From the NCBI GenBank assembly GCA_023853785.1, contig JAJIRX010000500.1, positions 930,001 through 994,000 of the forward strand: DNA of 64,000 nucleotides, written 5' to 3'. This stretch comes from Psilocybe azurescens (Eukaryota; Basidiomycota; Agaricomycetes; Agaricales; Agrocybaceae). Made by a program: the position numbers and the translations under genes. Below the pieces are notes generated by a model that saw only the letters and a program-made list of their open reading frames with translations, did not search any database and was not told where the DNA came from. Positions 49,831 to 61,500 of this stretch are shown in pieces; positions within the stretch are counted from its first letter, which is position 1; the number at the start of each line of letters is the position of its first letter.

Positions 49831-50633
49831 TTCTATTTCCTCTGGAGCGAGCCATTCTAATTTATTGGGCGCGTTTCTTGGTTTTAGCATCTACCTCAAA
49901 TACCCTTCCTTCCGCGTTATCACTCTCCAATTTTATTTAATTCTATTTGGAGTTCTGCAGTAGTAACTTGAAGTGAGACGATCACGGCCTACCAAAGCCC
50001 ACCAATCCCGAGGCGCAAATTTCGATACATCAAACTTTTTATTGCAATGACATACGCGAATAAAATTGCATTTCGTCGGCGGTAACGATTTGCAATAAAC
50101 CATTCGGAGGTTTCAGAAGATGGCACTGGGATGGCGAATAAGCATGCGTTCCCATGTACGGCTTGTGCACTGGATCTCTTGAACTTCTGGGAAAGCTGTG
50201 AACAAGTAGGCGTTAGGTGTACGCAAATCTTCTGGTTCATGACGTCAAATGTTAGTTGTTGAATTTATGCTGATGAATATCAAAGGGGATCATCGAGGTG
50301 CCGGACAGAAAAGATGTACTCAAACTTATTAAAAGGGGCCTCGTACCTCTATATTAAAGAATTATAGGAGGACAACCGAGTGGTTCAAAGCTGAGCGCTG
50401 AGTCTTGGCTGAGCCCAAGCCATGAGCCGCGCTGTGGGCAATTCAAAACCGAACTGACGGAAGACCGGCTCGCAAACCGGTTCTTTACATTGGGCACGTG
50501 ATTGCAGCGATTCGGGACACTCGGCTCAGTGCATAGGTGCATACTACATTAATTGCTACTGACCTTTCACATTCATCATCGCTTAGACGCCGGAGAACAT
50601 CTTCGATTGACGCGCGCATTGTCGGCCTGACCG
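49831..50633. other. intergenic region
   Basis: 3' UTR of copy C and promoter of the next gene. A CACGTG E-box-like site occurs near 50495. No coding sequence is recognised; a minus-strand frame at 49989-50240 is unsupported. Confidence 0.4.
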
Positions 50634-52922
50634 ATGTCACCATGCCCGAACCACTTGACCACCCGTAAAGCAATTGCTAAATCCCTTGCAAGCCTTTCCG
50701 CGTCATCGTCTCGTCGCCCCGGTGGTTGCAAACGATTTGCCAGCTCTTCTACTTCGGCTGCGACTACAGCAAAGTCCAAAAATGAAGTCCCAGTTTCTAG
50801 AACCGAACCTTTGACGTTACTTCATAAAACGAGGAACATATTGCCCCGCATTATCGGTAACGGCGGGCCCGGTTTCCAACGAACGACGGAAGCGTCAAAT
50901 ATCTGGGATTCTATTCTGTCCAAAGCGCATGAGGATCTTTCTGCGACCGGTGAAAGGCCAGCGAAAGTCATAGGCGCGTTTTTCTCCTCAATATCAGCCA
51001 ATTAATATCTGACTCGCGCATTTCATATGACAATATAGTATGTGGGATAGACGAATGGTCAGGAGCTCAAGATCTGGTGACCGCGTTACTTGCAGACCCT
51101 TTATCGTCAGATAAAACGAAAATTGACGCGCTTGAAAATCGATGGTCGGATCTCAGTCTACAGAAAATCCAATTTTCGTACGTTCTCGAGCCATAGAGCC
51201 TCCCGTACATAACCCTTACACACCGTACAGACACGAAAGCGGATCTGGCGTCAATTCACCCTCTTCGTTTAAACTTTCTTCTGGATATCTAACCCAGTTT
51301 CCTGTCCCTGTGGTGATCTCCGAACTTCGTCCACCCCAAACATTTCCCTCAACTTCATCGTCCACTCAGCCCAAAGAGTCCCTCCGACGCATCCTTGAAA
51401 ACCCTACTTTCTTAGAAAGTGACATCCGTATCATTGTTTGTAATCCTATTACGACGCCAATAGAAGCAATTCTGGACGCGCAGGTACCTACCAACACAAT
51501 TCTCGTGTTGACATCAAACATCCCACAGACAGACTTGGACGCTATCATACAACAACGATCCCCGCGTTCACACTCATCTTATTCACGCACGCAGTCAAGA
51601 GAGGTGTCCTCGTTATATTAGCGGACCCTGGACGCGCGATTCATGCGGTCAGCATTCTGCAAGCCAATCCCAGCTCCTCATCCGCTATTCAGAAATACAG
51701 TACCGATTTCGTAGGGTCCCGGCTGTCTAGAGTGACAAAAGCTTTGCATGACAAATTGGCACCGGCTCACAACTTGAAAACTGTACAGCGAAAATTGGGT
51801 TTAGAACGCCTGCAGGAGGTATTGGATTGTTCTTCGACCAGCATTCGTCAAACAAGGAATGAGCTGGACAAAGCCTTCATTGACCAGACTGCCTTGAAAG
51901 AGGCACTTGAAGAGCATCGCGCCAGGGTGGAAGGTGATGTTTTAGGAGGAGCGGCAGCCAAAGCGACAAAAATGTCCCTCTCAACGCAGTCACTGAAGCT
52001 ATCAAACAGGCTGAGCGGGACATGCGACCAGTTATGGATAGGCTCACTTGGTGGCGGATGATCTGGAGGGTGGACGAGATTAGTAGCATTGTCGCGACCG
52101 CCACTGCGCGAACGTGGTGTTGCAACCTTGAGAAAAAGGTACTTATACTCCCTCTTAATTTCGATATTCATTTTTGACGAGCTTACTAACAATTGTAAAA
52201 TACAGTTAATCTTGGAAACAGGTCGTCTTTCAGTCCTACAAAATGAAACATCCAAATTAGCATTCTCCCTCCTCTCCAACCACCCCACTGTGTCAACTGC
52301 CATTCTCAGAAATACTCTTCTACAGATTAAGAGGTCTCCAGGGTACCATTTAACGGCAGACAGTCTTATCCAACCCATATTTTCGCGTCGGAATCAGATT
52401 ATCGAGTATCCGACGATGCGTCTTCACGTCACCGGCCAGCGGGCAGTCCTCGGAATGACTGGAGGGATAGTGGGAGGCGCAGGCATCGGGTGGGCCGGAT
52501 GGTTGGGCTGGCTCCTCGGTAGCGGCGAGGGTTTACTGGGGTTTATTGGGATGGATGCCGGAACGGCGATGGGATTAGGTATGCTGAGCGCAGTCGCGAG
52601 CATTAGATGGGCTGTTGGGAGATGGGAGAAGTCAAAAAGCGGTGGTGGCAAGATTGGGTAAGGGTTGGCGAGGGACTCGACCGAGATCTAAAGGTATATT
52701 CTAGCGCGCTTCATTTCTCTTTTCCATGACCTGACTATTTCCTAGGCAAAGCTGCAGACCACCATGGAAAAACAAGTTGTTGTCTTAGGAGAGACGGCAT
52801 GCGAGGGAATGGTACAGTCGGTACGAGCTCGCGAAGAGGAGCTTGCTGACGTATTGGTAGAAATTGAGGAGATACAGGCAGGATTGGATGACGTGTTGCA
52901 CGGATCCCAACACAAATCATAG
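50634..52922 (+). CDS. mitochondrial membrane protein, Mmc1-like (tentative)
   Basis: Start ATG at 50634 gives a basic, Ser/Ala/Arg-rich presequence (RKAIAKSLASLSASSSRRPG) typical of mitochondrial import. Blocks in order: IDEWSGAQDLVTALLADPL; RRILENPTFLESDIRIIVCN; LVLTSNIPQTDL; FTLILFTHAVKRGVLVILAD; GLERLQEVLDCSSTSIRQTR; TWWRMIWRVDEIS; and near the C-terminus a Gly/Trp-rich hydrophobic stretch (GGIVGGAGIGWAGWLGWLLG) followed by GMDAGTAMGLGMLSAVAS, likely a membrane hairpin. A last helical exon ends at 52920-52922. This resembles proteins called Mmc1 in fungi; I name it tentatively from memory. Introns include about 52138-52204. A one-base jump near 51550 moves the frame into the FTLILFTHAV segment. 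The first intron border (near 50975) is unclear. Confidence 0.6.
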
Positions 52923-53012
52923 TTCTTCCTCCTGCAATGTCTGTTCGACGCCAAAAGTGCGATACTCTGGAGTCGTCTTGGCCTATGCTCTCATCAAGAT
53001 TCGAGATTCGGC

Positions 53013-53900
53013 TTAAAGATGAGAAATTACAATGCGGGGTGGTCCGGGGCCTTGCCGACTTGCGCCAACTCGCCTGTCGTTTTCGTGTTCGTTTTCATCG
53101 TCGCTATCCTCAATGGCAAATAATTCTTCCCGCTCGTCCCAGACGTCGGTCAGTCTTGTAGATTTTCCGAGGTGTTTTGGATGAGGATGAGCGTTATGTG
53201 TCGGTAGAAGTTGCGTCGCGTCGAGGTCATCTTCGTCATCCTCTTCAAAGTCGGAAATGGAGCCTGATAGAGGACGATAGAGGCGCGCTATCTGGAAAAA
53301 AAAGAGTCATTGTTTGATAATTTTTGCATTTAAATTCACAGTGATAGACATACCTCTCTCCTGTGGCGATAGTAACGCTCAAGATAATAAGCTATCCAAA
53401 GACCTAAGGCTGATCCCAAGAGGTTGGCCTAGAAAAGGCATAAATTAAACACGTTGAGCAGAAAAATAAGGTATGATGACCAACAGCAATGTCGCCCCAG
53501 TCAAACACTTTGTACTAGTATTAAAATAAGTAAAATATAGGAAGAGAAGCTGTCCTATACTCAACTGGAAGGGCTGATTGGACGACTTCACTTATTATGC
53601 CCCCGCAAAGACCGCAAGTAAACGTTGTGAAGATCAACCCCGAGTGCCTCCAAAACCAAATTCTTCGAGCGGCTCTAGAGTTATAAACAGAGGATGAGTA
53701 TGGTTGGATCTAAATTGTTTCATATTGAACAGCACGAACTCTTCTACGTCAACAATGAAGTAGAAAACAGCGGTAGCGATACAGAAGCACAAGAAATGCA
53801 ATAGCTTGTCGTTCAGAGGTAGGGACCTCGAGAAGTTGGTGAACCCCAAGAAGCCTAGTATAACCATTATGGCGCATGTAAACGCGAGAAACCACTGCAT
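53013..53900 (-). CDS. VanZ-like membrane protein
   Basis: Start MQWFLAFTCAIMVILGFLGF at 53900, the first hydrophobic helix. Then LNDKLLHFLCFCIATAVFYF, the VanZ-like signature with conserved KxxHF. After a 72-nt intron come EEAARRIWFWRHSGLIFTTF and CGLCGGIISEVVQSALP; then VFDWGDIAANLLGSALGLWI, the typical last VanZ helix (D..D...N..G). A cytosolic acidic tail (DFEEDDEDDLD, EDSDDENEHEND) ends at 53013-53015. Four transmembrane helices are expected. Bacterial VanZ affects glycopeptide resistance, but fungal members have no known role. The frame is intact. Confidence 0.82.
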
Positions 53901-53912
53901 TTGATCAGATTT

Positions 53913-54395
53913 TCACTTGCTCCCAGCTATTATGGAGTATGCGTGCTCACGGGTCGCAATCGTATAGGCATATCGTACTTTGGTATATGGACTCGATGAG
54001 ACTTCATTATAGACTTGGCCATTCTTGAAGGGAGTTTTCGAACGTCCTTCATGGTCGACGGCAGTTTCATGGTAGGGATATTTGAAGAGCTTATGCGATT
54101 TCGTTGTTGGAGACCAGAGCAAAGGTTCAATTGCCTGTGCGATGATGACCGCGACTTCCATATAGAGCTGTCATTAATGCTGACCCGGTGTTTGGTTGTC
54201 AAAGTAGAGCCAAATTGTAACACAGCAATAAGGGACTGACTTTATGCCAAGCGAAACAAAGCTGTCTAACCAAAACTCCCTCGAGATCGCCCGATTCGCC
54301 TTAAACTTCTGGAATACAGGCTCTTCTAGCTCAGAATTTATATAGAGACCAATCTCTAATACATGAAGTCTAATACTCCCAGTCAAGTTGACCAA
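53913..54395 (-). other. unassigned protein-like minus-strand segments
   Basis: Two minus-strand open pieces: 54174-54395 (FKANRAISREFWLDSFVSLG) and 53913-54161 (IIAQAIEPLLWSPTTKSHKL, VYNEVSSSPYTKVRYAYTIA). They could be two exons of one small gene separated by an intron around 54165-54235, or the end of the damaged F-box paralogue. Composition looks coding, but I recognise no domain. Confidence 0.3.
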
Positions 54396-55960
54396 GACTC
54401 AAAAGAGCTTGATGGCTCGTATCCCGCTTGGTTGACCACGCCAACTCCTTCCCCGTACAAACCAAATACGGCGATGCTAACCCCATGCGATAAACATACA
54501 TAGTAGGATCGTCTGCACTGGGTACGAGCATGTACACATTGTTCAACGTTCGTGTCTTCGGGTTGGAGATCTCAGGGAGGTGTACTTCCCTCGGATAAAA
54601 TCGTGGATCCGTGAAGGACAGAGCATTGAGCCCTTGTTGTACTACCTTCTCTGCAGTTTCCGTAAACGAATATAATCCAATCAGGCGTCCAGGTAGTGGC
54701 TTCTTGACATGGGAATACCAAATATTGAGTATATCTAGCTTGATTTCTGATGCGACAATAGTGTTAAGCTGACAAGAAAAGTTAACCATTTGATGGGGCG
54801 ATTATTTGAAGCGTCGCAAATAACTTACAGCTTCTTCAAAGGAGAATGGCACTTCATCCACAAGGAGCGTGAACCCAAATCGAGTCAAGTTTGGGCAAAG
54901 TGTTGATAATTATCATCGAACCTCATAGGGCATGTCGCCAGGCTTCTTAAAACGAGCATAGTCTTTGGTGTTAACGAGCGACAAGAAAGAACATGCCTGA
55001 AGAACAAATCTTTGTTGGCGCGCCTAGGGAACCGCTCCACTCGTGGTCGAGACATGGAAATTGCAGCCCGGAGAACGTCGCCAAATATTTCAGAAGCGAA
55101 GTCGGAAGGTGGTTAACAGACAAATCCTTTACCTGTACACCCTCTTTTCCCATGTCGCCCAACACGTCATCGATGCTTTCACATCATAGTTTTTGCTACG
55201 CGTAACAAAAACCTCGTCGAGTTTTAACGCCAGTGATGAAAGAAACTGTGGATGAACAACACTCTCAACTCCTATAGCTATATTTGTAAGGCGAAGACTT
55301 TTCAGGCGGAGAGGTCGGTCGACTGCAACCAGTCTGGTGAGGCTGAAAAAGGATAGATTTTCCGTGCTGAATAGTGGGACGATGAACTCGAGATGTGAAA
55401 GAAGTGGACTTGTCTCGAATTACTTGTGCAAGATGGTCAGGAAACGTGTTCGCATCTTCAAGTAAGGTAAATCCGTGGTAAGAAATTCCCAGTTTATAGA
55501 GTCCAGTCCAGTAAGTTTGGTTATACCAAGGGTTGCGAAAGATTGAAAATTAGGCTCGAATTCGAGATAGACATCTTCAAGGCACGGTAATGCAAGCAAG
55601 GCAGCCATGACACCTGGTGTTTAGCGTTAGTGATGATCAGAAACGAGTGAGGCTTGCTTTACGCTCTACAAATTTCGCAGGTAAGAAATTGCTCTGGTCA
55701 TGAGGAGGTTGACCGATTTGCATATGCGAAGAGCGCTGCCCTCGTCAAATGACTCGGCGTCCACTTTCTTGACTTTCCTTGATTGCCAAGTTGTTGGATA
55801 GTCCTGCAAAGGATGAAGATGGCTGATGCAAAGGTATTTTGTATACAAGCATGCTACACTTCTATTCTGTGCGAGAGAAGACACCGTCGGTGAATGATAT
55901 AGTCACATATCTCGTAGATCTTGCGTAGATCAGTAGACGTCCTTGGGGTTTGTTGAGTTC
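54370..55960 (-). pseudogene. damaged F-box/LRR-like paralogue
   Basis: Segments match the complete neighbour at 56254-58175 in order: a trace of the F-box helix (KIYEICDY near 55900), TKYLCISHLHPLQ (55800s), LALPCLEDVYLEFEPNFQSF (55550s), NHLPTSLLKYLATFSGLQ (55050s) and IVASEIKLDILNIWYSHV to YPREVHLPEIS (54500-54750). The stretch that joins the F-box to the repeats in the neighbour is missing, and there are stops and frame changes throughout. Sequencing indels alone would not remove the internal segment, so I call this a decayed duplicate; the C-terminal exon (54370-54789) is still open and could be expressed. Confidence 0.55.
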
Positions 55961-56253
55961 GCGACTCGTATATATCGGCAATTCACAAATGACCATCCTT
56001 TTCTTGAGTGCAGGCTAAAGAATTCACAGGTTCAAGGGTTCGTTGATTGTTGTGAACATTAAGTTCGCCGCTTCAAGACTGCAGCAGCCGCAGCACTATA
56101 CTTTGAAAATATTGTCAGGTGATCGGGCACCTTTCGAGTAGTACTCAGGAGTCAGACCTCCACACACAGATCAAGCTTCAAGTGTCAAATGCATCAACAG
56201 CAAAGTAATATGTATAGTAAACTGATAGGAAAATGCCTATGTAACAAATAAAT

Positions 56254-58175
56254 TTAAGAATCGTATAAATAAACAAAAGTACGTTTAACATTCTCATTGG
56301 GGTCCTCAGGACCCTCACTATCGTAGTCATCATCTTCATCTGTGCCGTCTCTGTCATTAGCAAGCTCAGAAAGCTGCACCAATTCAATATCTTGGGGACG
56401 CGGTAGACGTATCTTCCAGGATTTTTTCACTGGGTATCAATTTATATGGATCGTTAAGCTGGGCACCTTTCCTCCTTGTTTGGTATATTTCAGGCAGGTG
56501 TATCTCCCTCGGATAAAGATGGGGATCGTCGATCAAAAGAGACTTCACCCATATATGTGCTAATACCTGGGCCTTTTCCTCAAATGAATAGTATCCGTTC
56601 GTGCATCCAGGTGGTGGACTGCTGAAGTCAGAATACCATATATTGAGAATATCCAACTGGACCCCAGATGCGACAATTGATTCCAACTGAAAAGCGTAAT
56701 AAGTATACGACCTTTGCGAACAAGTTAACTTGGAGGACTTACGGCTTTTCCAAGGCAACTCGGTGCATCATCAATTAATAGCGTGATCCCGCAACGGGTC
56801 AGATTTGGGCAAACCTTGAATGGATTCGCTCTATTATGATTGAAGACCAGACTGTTGTTTGGCGAGCGTGTTCTCAAAATCAACGTCTTCAAAGTCTGTG
56901 AGTGACGAAGGAGAACGTGTTGAAAGAAGATGTCCGAGGTTGATCGATCCAGCTGGAGATGATTATAGCCATCCTCATGCCCGATGGATATCGACTGCAA
57001 TCCAGAAAAGGAGGTGAGGAAGCGACATAAGGACTCCGAGAGGCGGTCGATAGACAATTCTTTCAGCTTTATCTCCTCTTCACGCATTGTGTCAATTGTG
57101 TTATCGACTTTTTGGGCGTCAAAATCTTCAAAGTTTGATAATAAAGCCTCGTTGTATCTGAGAGCCAAAGATGAAAGAGATCGTAGATGAATCATACTTT
57201 CTTCTCCCATAACAGCATTGCTGAGACGAAGACTTTCCAGGCGGAGAGGTTGGTGGGAAGGAACCAGTTTGGTAAGGTTTTGAAAAGAAAAACGGTCCAT
57301 GCTGAACAGAGGACCGATGAGCTCAAGATGCGAGAGAAGTGGGCTCTCTCGAATCAATTGTGCAATGTGGTCGGGAAATTTGGTGGCTTCCTCAAGTGTG
57401 ATATAGCTGCGGTAGGAAAGACGCAACTGTCGTAACCTGCTGAATCTGTTGATACCTAGATTTTCAAATGCGCTGAAATCATTGTCAAACTCGAAATAGA
57501 TATTTTCGAGATATGGCAGTACCAGGAAAGCTTGCATTACATGCGAGGTCTGGCCATCATTAGCGATATTCCACCTGGATTATGAATGTCAATAAAGCAA
57601 AAATTGAAAATGAATACGGGGACTTGCTTTACACTTCGCAAATTTTTCAAAGATGCAATAGCTTTGACAAAGTATAGGTCAAGGGAGGTTTGAATGTGAT
57701 TAGCTTTGGTCTGAATTGCCGGATCGTCACCGACTTCAAATCTTATCCCTTTCCACGAGTGAGTTCCATGGTCACGTTGTAGAGGATTAAGGCAACTGAT
57801 TGAAAGGTGTTTTGAATATAGACGCGTTGGGCTGGTGTTTGAAGCAAGAGAAGATAGCTGATGCTCGAAGTCGGAGGAGCTAGGTCGGGTGACATGGAAG
57901 TTGAATGTGAGGTTTTCAAATAGGATAGATTCCACTACTTGATTCAGATAATGGCAAGTAAGGCGCAAATTGCGAACATCGTTGGAAGGACTCGTCTTGT
58001 ACTGAAGGTTGGCCACGAAGGAATCCCTGCCTAAGGAAAGTGCCTCAGACTTCGGACTAAGGAAAATGCATATTTCGTAGATTAATTCCGTTGAAAGCGA
58101 TGTTAATCCTTGGGCTTGATACATCGATATCTCATTAGGTATGCTCTGCGGCCTGTCAACAAGAATAAGATGCAT
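56254..58175 (-). CDS. F-box / leucine-rich-repeat-like protein
   Basis: The N-terminal exon has LTSLSTELIYEICIFLSPKS, an F-box-like helix pair, then NDVRNLRLTCHYLNQVVESI. The central exon carries irregular leucine-rich repeats (LENIYFEFDNDFSAFENLG, LSHLELIGPLFSMDRFSFQN, LRLESLRLSNAVMG, LTSFSGLQSISIGHEDG, LKTLILRTRS, CPNLTRCGITLLID). The C-terminal exon has GVQLDILNIWYSDF and YPREIHLPEIYQ and an acidic tail (DGTDEDDDYDSEGPED) reached after a one-base jump at 56394-56402. Start at 58175 (MHLILVDRPQ) or 58124. Such proteins are substrate receptors of SCF ubiquitin ligases and are highly expanded in agaricomycetes; the target is unknown. The first exon join near 57590 is not cleanly in phase. 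Confidence 0.65.
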
Positions 58176-58527
58176 GTCGAATAGAATAAATTTTCTGGGA
58201 TATGCCAGGGGCTTGGTCAAGTTGAAGTTGGGGTCCGCCTATGTCGGTGGTGAAAGTACGAAGCCTTACGGCTGTATCAAAGCCCACGGTGGCTCAGATG
58301 ATAGACTCGAGCTGGAAGCGAACCAAGCGTACCCGATCGTAACGGCCCAACGCAACGATCAGGGTTACGGCTGGTTACCGCCTGGTTACGATACGAGTTT
58401 GAAGTATTTTACAAATTTTATCATCCGAATCTCTTCAAAGTTCAAGCTTGAACAAGATCTGAACTGGTCTTGCCTTCCAAATTGATCATCATCTTGTATT
58501 TGTCTTGTGTCCATACACAGAATATAT
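58176..58527. other. intergenic stretch between helicase 3' end and F-box-like gene
   Basis: Promoter of the F-box-like gene and 3' end of the nuclease-helicase gene. A plus-strand open frame here has no recognisable product. Confidence 0.35.
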
Positions 58528-61500
58528 TCATAATAGATTGTCAACGTTGATCGGCAGATAATATGACCATGCTCTCTTCTCGTATGCCTTCAAGAACGCA
58601 TACCCTTTAGCCGTCTCTTCGTTTGCAAGAACCTTCACTGAAGGGCATAAAACCTCATCAGAGCTGATTAAGATGCATAAAGTCTTCGCGCGACTGATTG
58701 CCACATTCAAACGTCTCCGCTCGAGGAGGAACCCAAGGTCCGATGTGAATGTCTTTGGAACGGAGAATAAGCATATAACAAAAGCGGCTTCGGAACCTGC
58801 GCGAAGGAACGAGGTTAGTAAAAAATAATGGTATCAAAATAATTATAAATTGATCTACCCTGCAGTCGTTCAATCGTATCCACTGTAACCTTGGACTTTG
58901 AACTTTCACTTTCAAGCTGCAGTCTATCAAAAGTATCTTCAATAGGCAGTTGAGTATTCGCTCTTGCCAATGCAGCTTTAACCGCCTCGCGCTGTATTCG
59001 ATGCGGCGTAGCGACGAAAATATCATCGGTTGGACAACATTGCTGTAGGGAAGCGACCAGGGCAGCTGCAACGGCAGCTTCGCCGTGCACATGTAACTCG
59101 TACTCTATATGGGGTGTACGCGCCGACCAACTTCGTAGTCGGACGAGAGCAAGAGATACAGGGCGATGCGTTAAAGCGACGTCGAATGTCCCGACAAGCA
59201 AGTTAGCTGGGGTGGTAGAATGCACTTCTGGTTCTACAAGTTTTGATTGAGGCTGTCTGAACATCACATTCGACAATGCAATTAGGAAAGCTTGCACTGT
59301 ATTCGAGATATTATCCTGAATTCCATTCGACCGCTGATCTCCTGTTGCCAGTGTTCCCAGGGCCGTTGCCAACTGGCGCGCCTGCACTTTCTGCGGTTTG
59401 AACTGACGCGAATAGATGGTCGACACAAATTCTCCAAGGTCTGGGTTCAAACTGAGAAAAAGAGGCGTCGGTGGGCGTTGTGTAACAGACAACTCGTGAA
59501 AAAGAATACCGGAAGTTTTCCGTCAGCTGTACAATAGTTCCCTGAGAAGATGGGAGCTCATTGTCTTCACCAGGATCAGGGGAAGGGGACCGAGCTTTCT
59601 CTGCGAAGGTTGTCGCCGATTTTGAAAACATGATGCAGTCCAACACTGAACCAAAGAGGGCGTTTGATTTGAGCAATGGATATTGTGCACTGAGAATGGG
59701 TGCTAGCTGTTCTGAGTCTCCCGCAATGATTATGCGACCATTGACACTGAGAGATCGCAATACAAGAGAGATAGAACCAAGGGATATTTGACCCGCCTCA
59801 TCGACAATGATACAGTCAACCTCGATCGAGTGTTTCTTGGTGAAATTATATAGCTAACATGCCATCCTTAAATAAGATACCAAATTTCTGTTTGTAGTAT
59901 TGAGCATACCTGATAAATGGTTCCGGCATAGATGTGAACAGCGGATCCTGTCCTCGACGGTGCAGGATGGTCATTACCTCTGGAGACAACCTCGATTTTG
60001 ACATCTTCGAGCCACTTATTCGGTAAGAAATTTATTGATCGGTATGTATCCATAAGGCGGAGAAGTTTACTCCGACACGCTTCGATAGCTGCATGAGTAA
60101 TGGCAGTTATGAATATAACCTTCTGCTGGGGGCCATAGTGACGACGTTCCACTTCGATTAAGCGCAAGAGCGATAGAGATATCGTGTATGTTTTTCCAGT
60201 TCCTATTGATAATTTACAGTTATGCATCAGTAGACGGTCCTTGAGACATCATCAAGAAAAACGTACCTGGAGGCCCCCATATTACAGATAATCGGTTTGA
60301 GAGTATTCTTTGTGTGGCCGTATGTTGAGATGCTTTAAGAACAAGCGAGCCCGCCTCATCGTCACCCAAACCTTTGAGATCACGGAATAGCTTCTGGATA
60401 TTATTCTCCGTTTTCACATATTGTTTGGCTGCTGCTATCTTGCCCAACGAATTGGGCTCCATGACGAGCTGTAAAAACGGTATATCGCGATGAGTACAAT
60501 AGTCGTCATTGTCGTAAAAGTCCTCTTCTGAACCCCAACTGAGGTCGGTCTCGAATAATGATGATAGGATCTTCGTCGTGTTGAAGTCAATAAGACGCGG
60601 TGATAGACGGTAGACGGCGCCTTCTTCTAATTTCATCTCCGCCGTGCCCCAAGTGCGTAATGCCACAAGCGTATGCCGTCTATCGCGATCCGTGAAGACA
60701 TTCCGCACATCAGCCACCATAAGGTCCTTTTGCACTCCCTGCAGTGCTGGTGGCCCCAGCTAGCTTTGGTATATCTGTTAAGTGGGAATACCAGTCCAGA
60801 TACGCCTAAATCATCGAATAACGCTTCGACGGGGAGATTGTCTTCTCCGCTTGAAACATCAGGAGTGTCTAGGACTAGAAGCTTATCGTAGAAACTGTGG
60901 TCTTTGTCCGATGCTGGGACGTCCACGGTACCTGAGAGAAGTCGGAAGACGTATTCTATACCGTTCGCTCCTTGTCTGACATTGCAGAATTCGAGGGTTG
61001 GTGCTTCCGGGCAGCCATCAATACGGGATTGCCAGAGTTCAGTGAGCTTGGTAAGGACTTCAAACTGTTGAGAAAGTTAGGTGGTCATTGCGATACAAAA
61101 AGACAGGGAAACATAACTAACCTCCTGCATGAAAAACAGCTTGCGTATATGTGTTTCCTTACATATATCCATGAACTGGGTAGACAATTTTTCGCATCGT
61201 TCACCAGAAGTGAGGCACCATTGGCGGAGACAGCTCGTTTTCTAAAATCATTCAACACCGAGAATATCAGACCATTTCGACGCAGAAGAAGCGCATCCAA
61301 TTTTTGGTATCTTCTGGATTCTTGTGTGTTGCGAAAATTTGTTCGTCTGTGGGACACGCCTCGGCCGAGGATAGCAAAATCGAAACGCTCTCAGGGAGGT
61401 CCCAATATCCGGGTATGGGCAAAGCTAGTTGTCGTTCGATCTCCTTCTTCAATACAACAACACGCGGAAGTTGACCAAGCTCCTTGCGACGTTCTTCATA

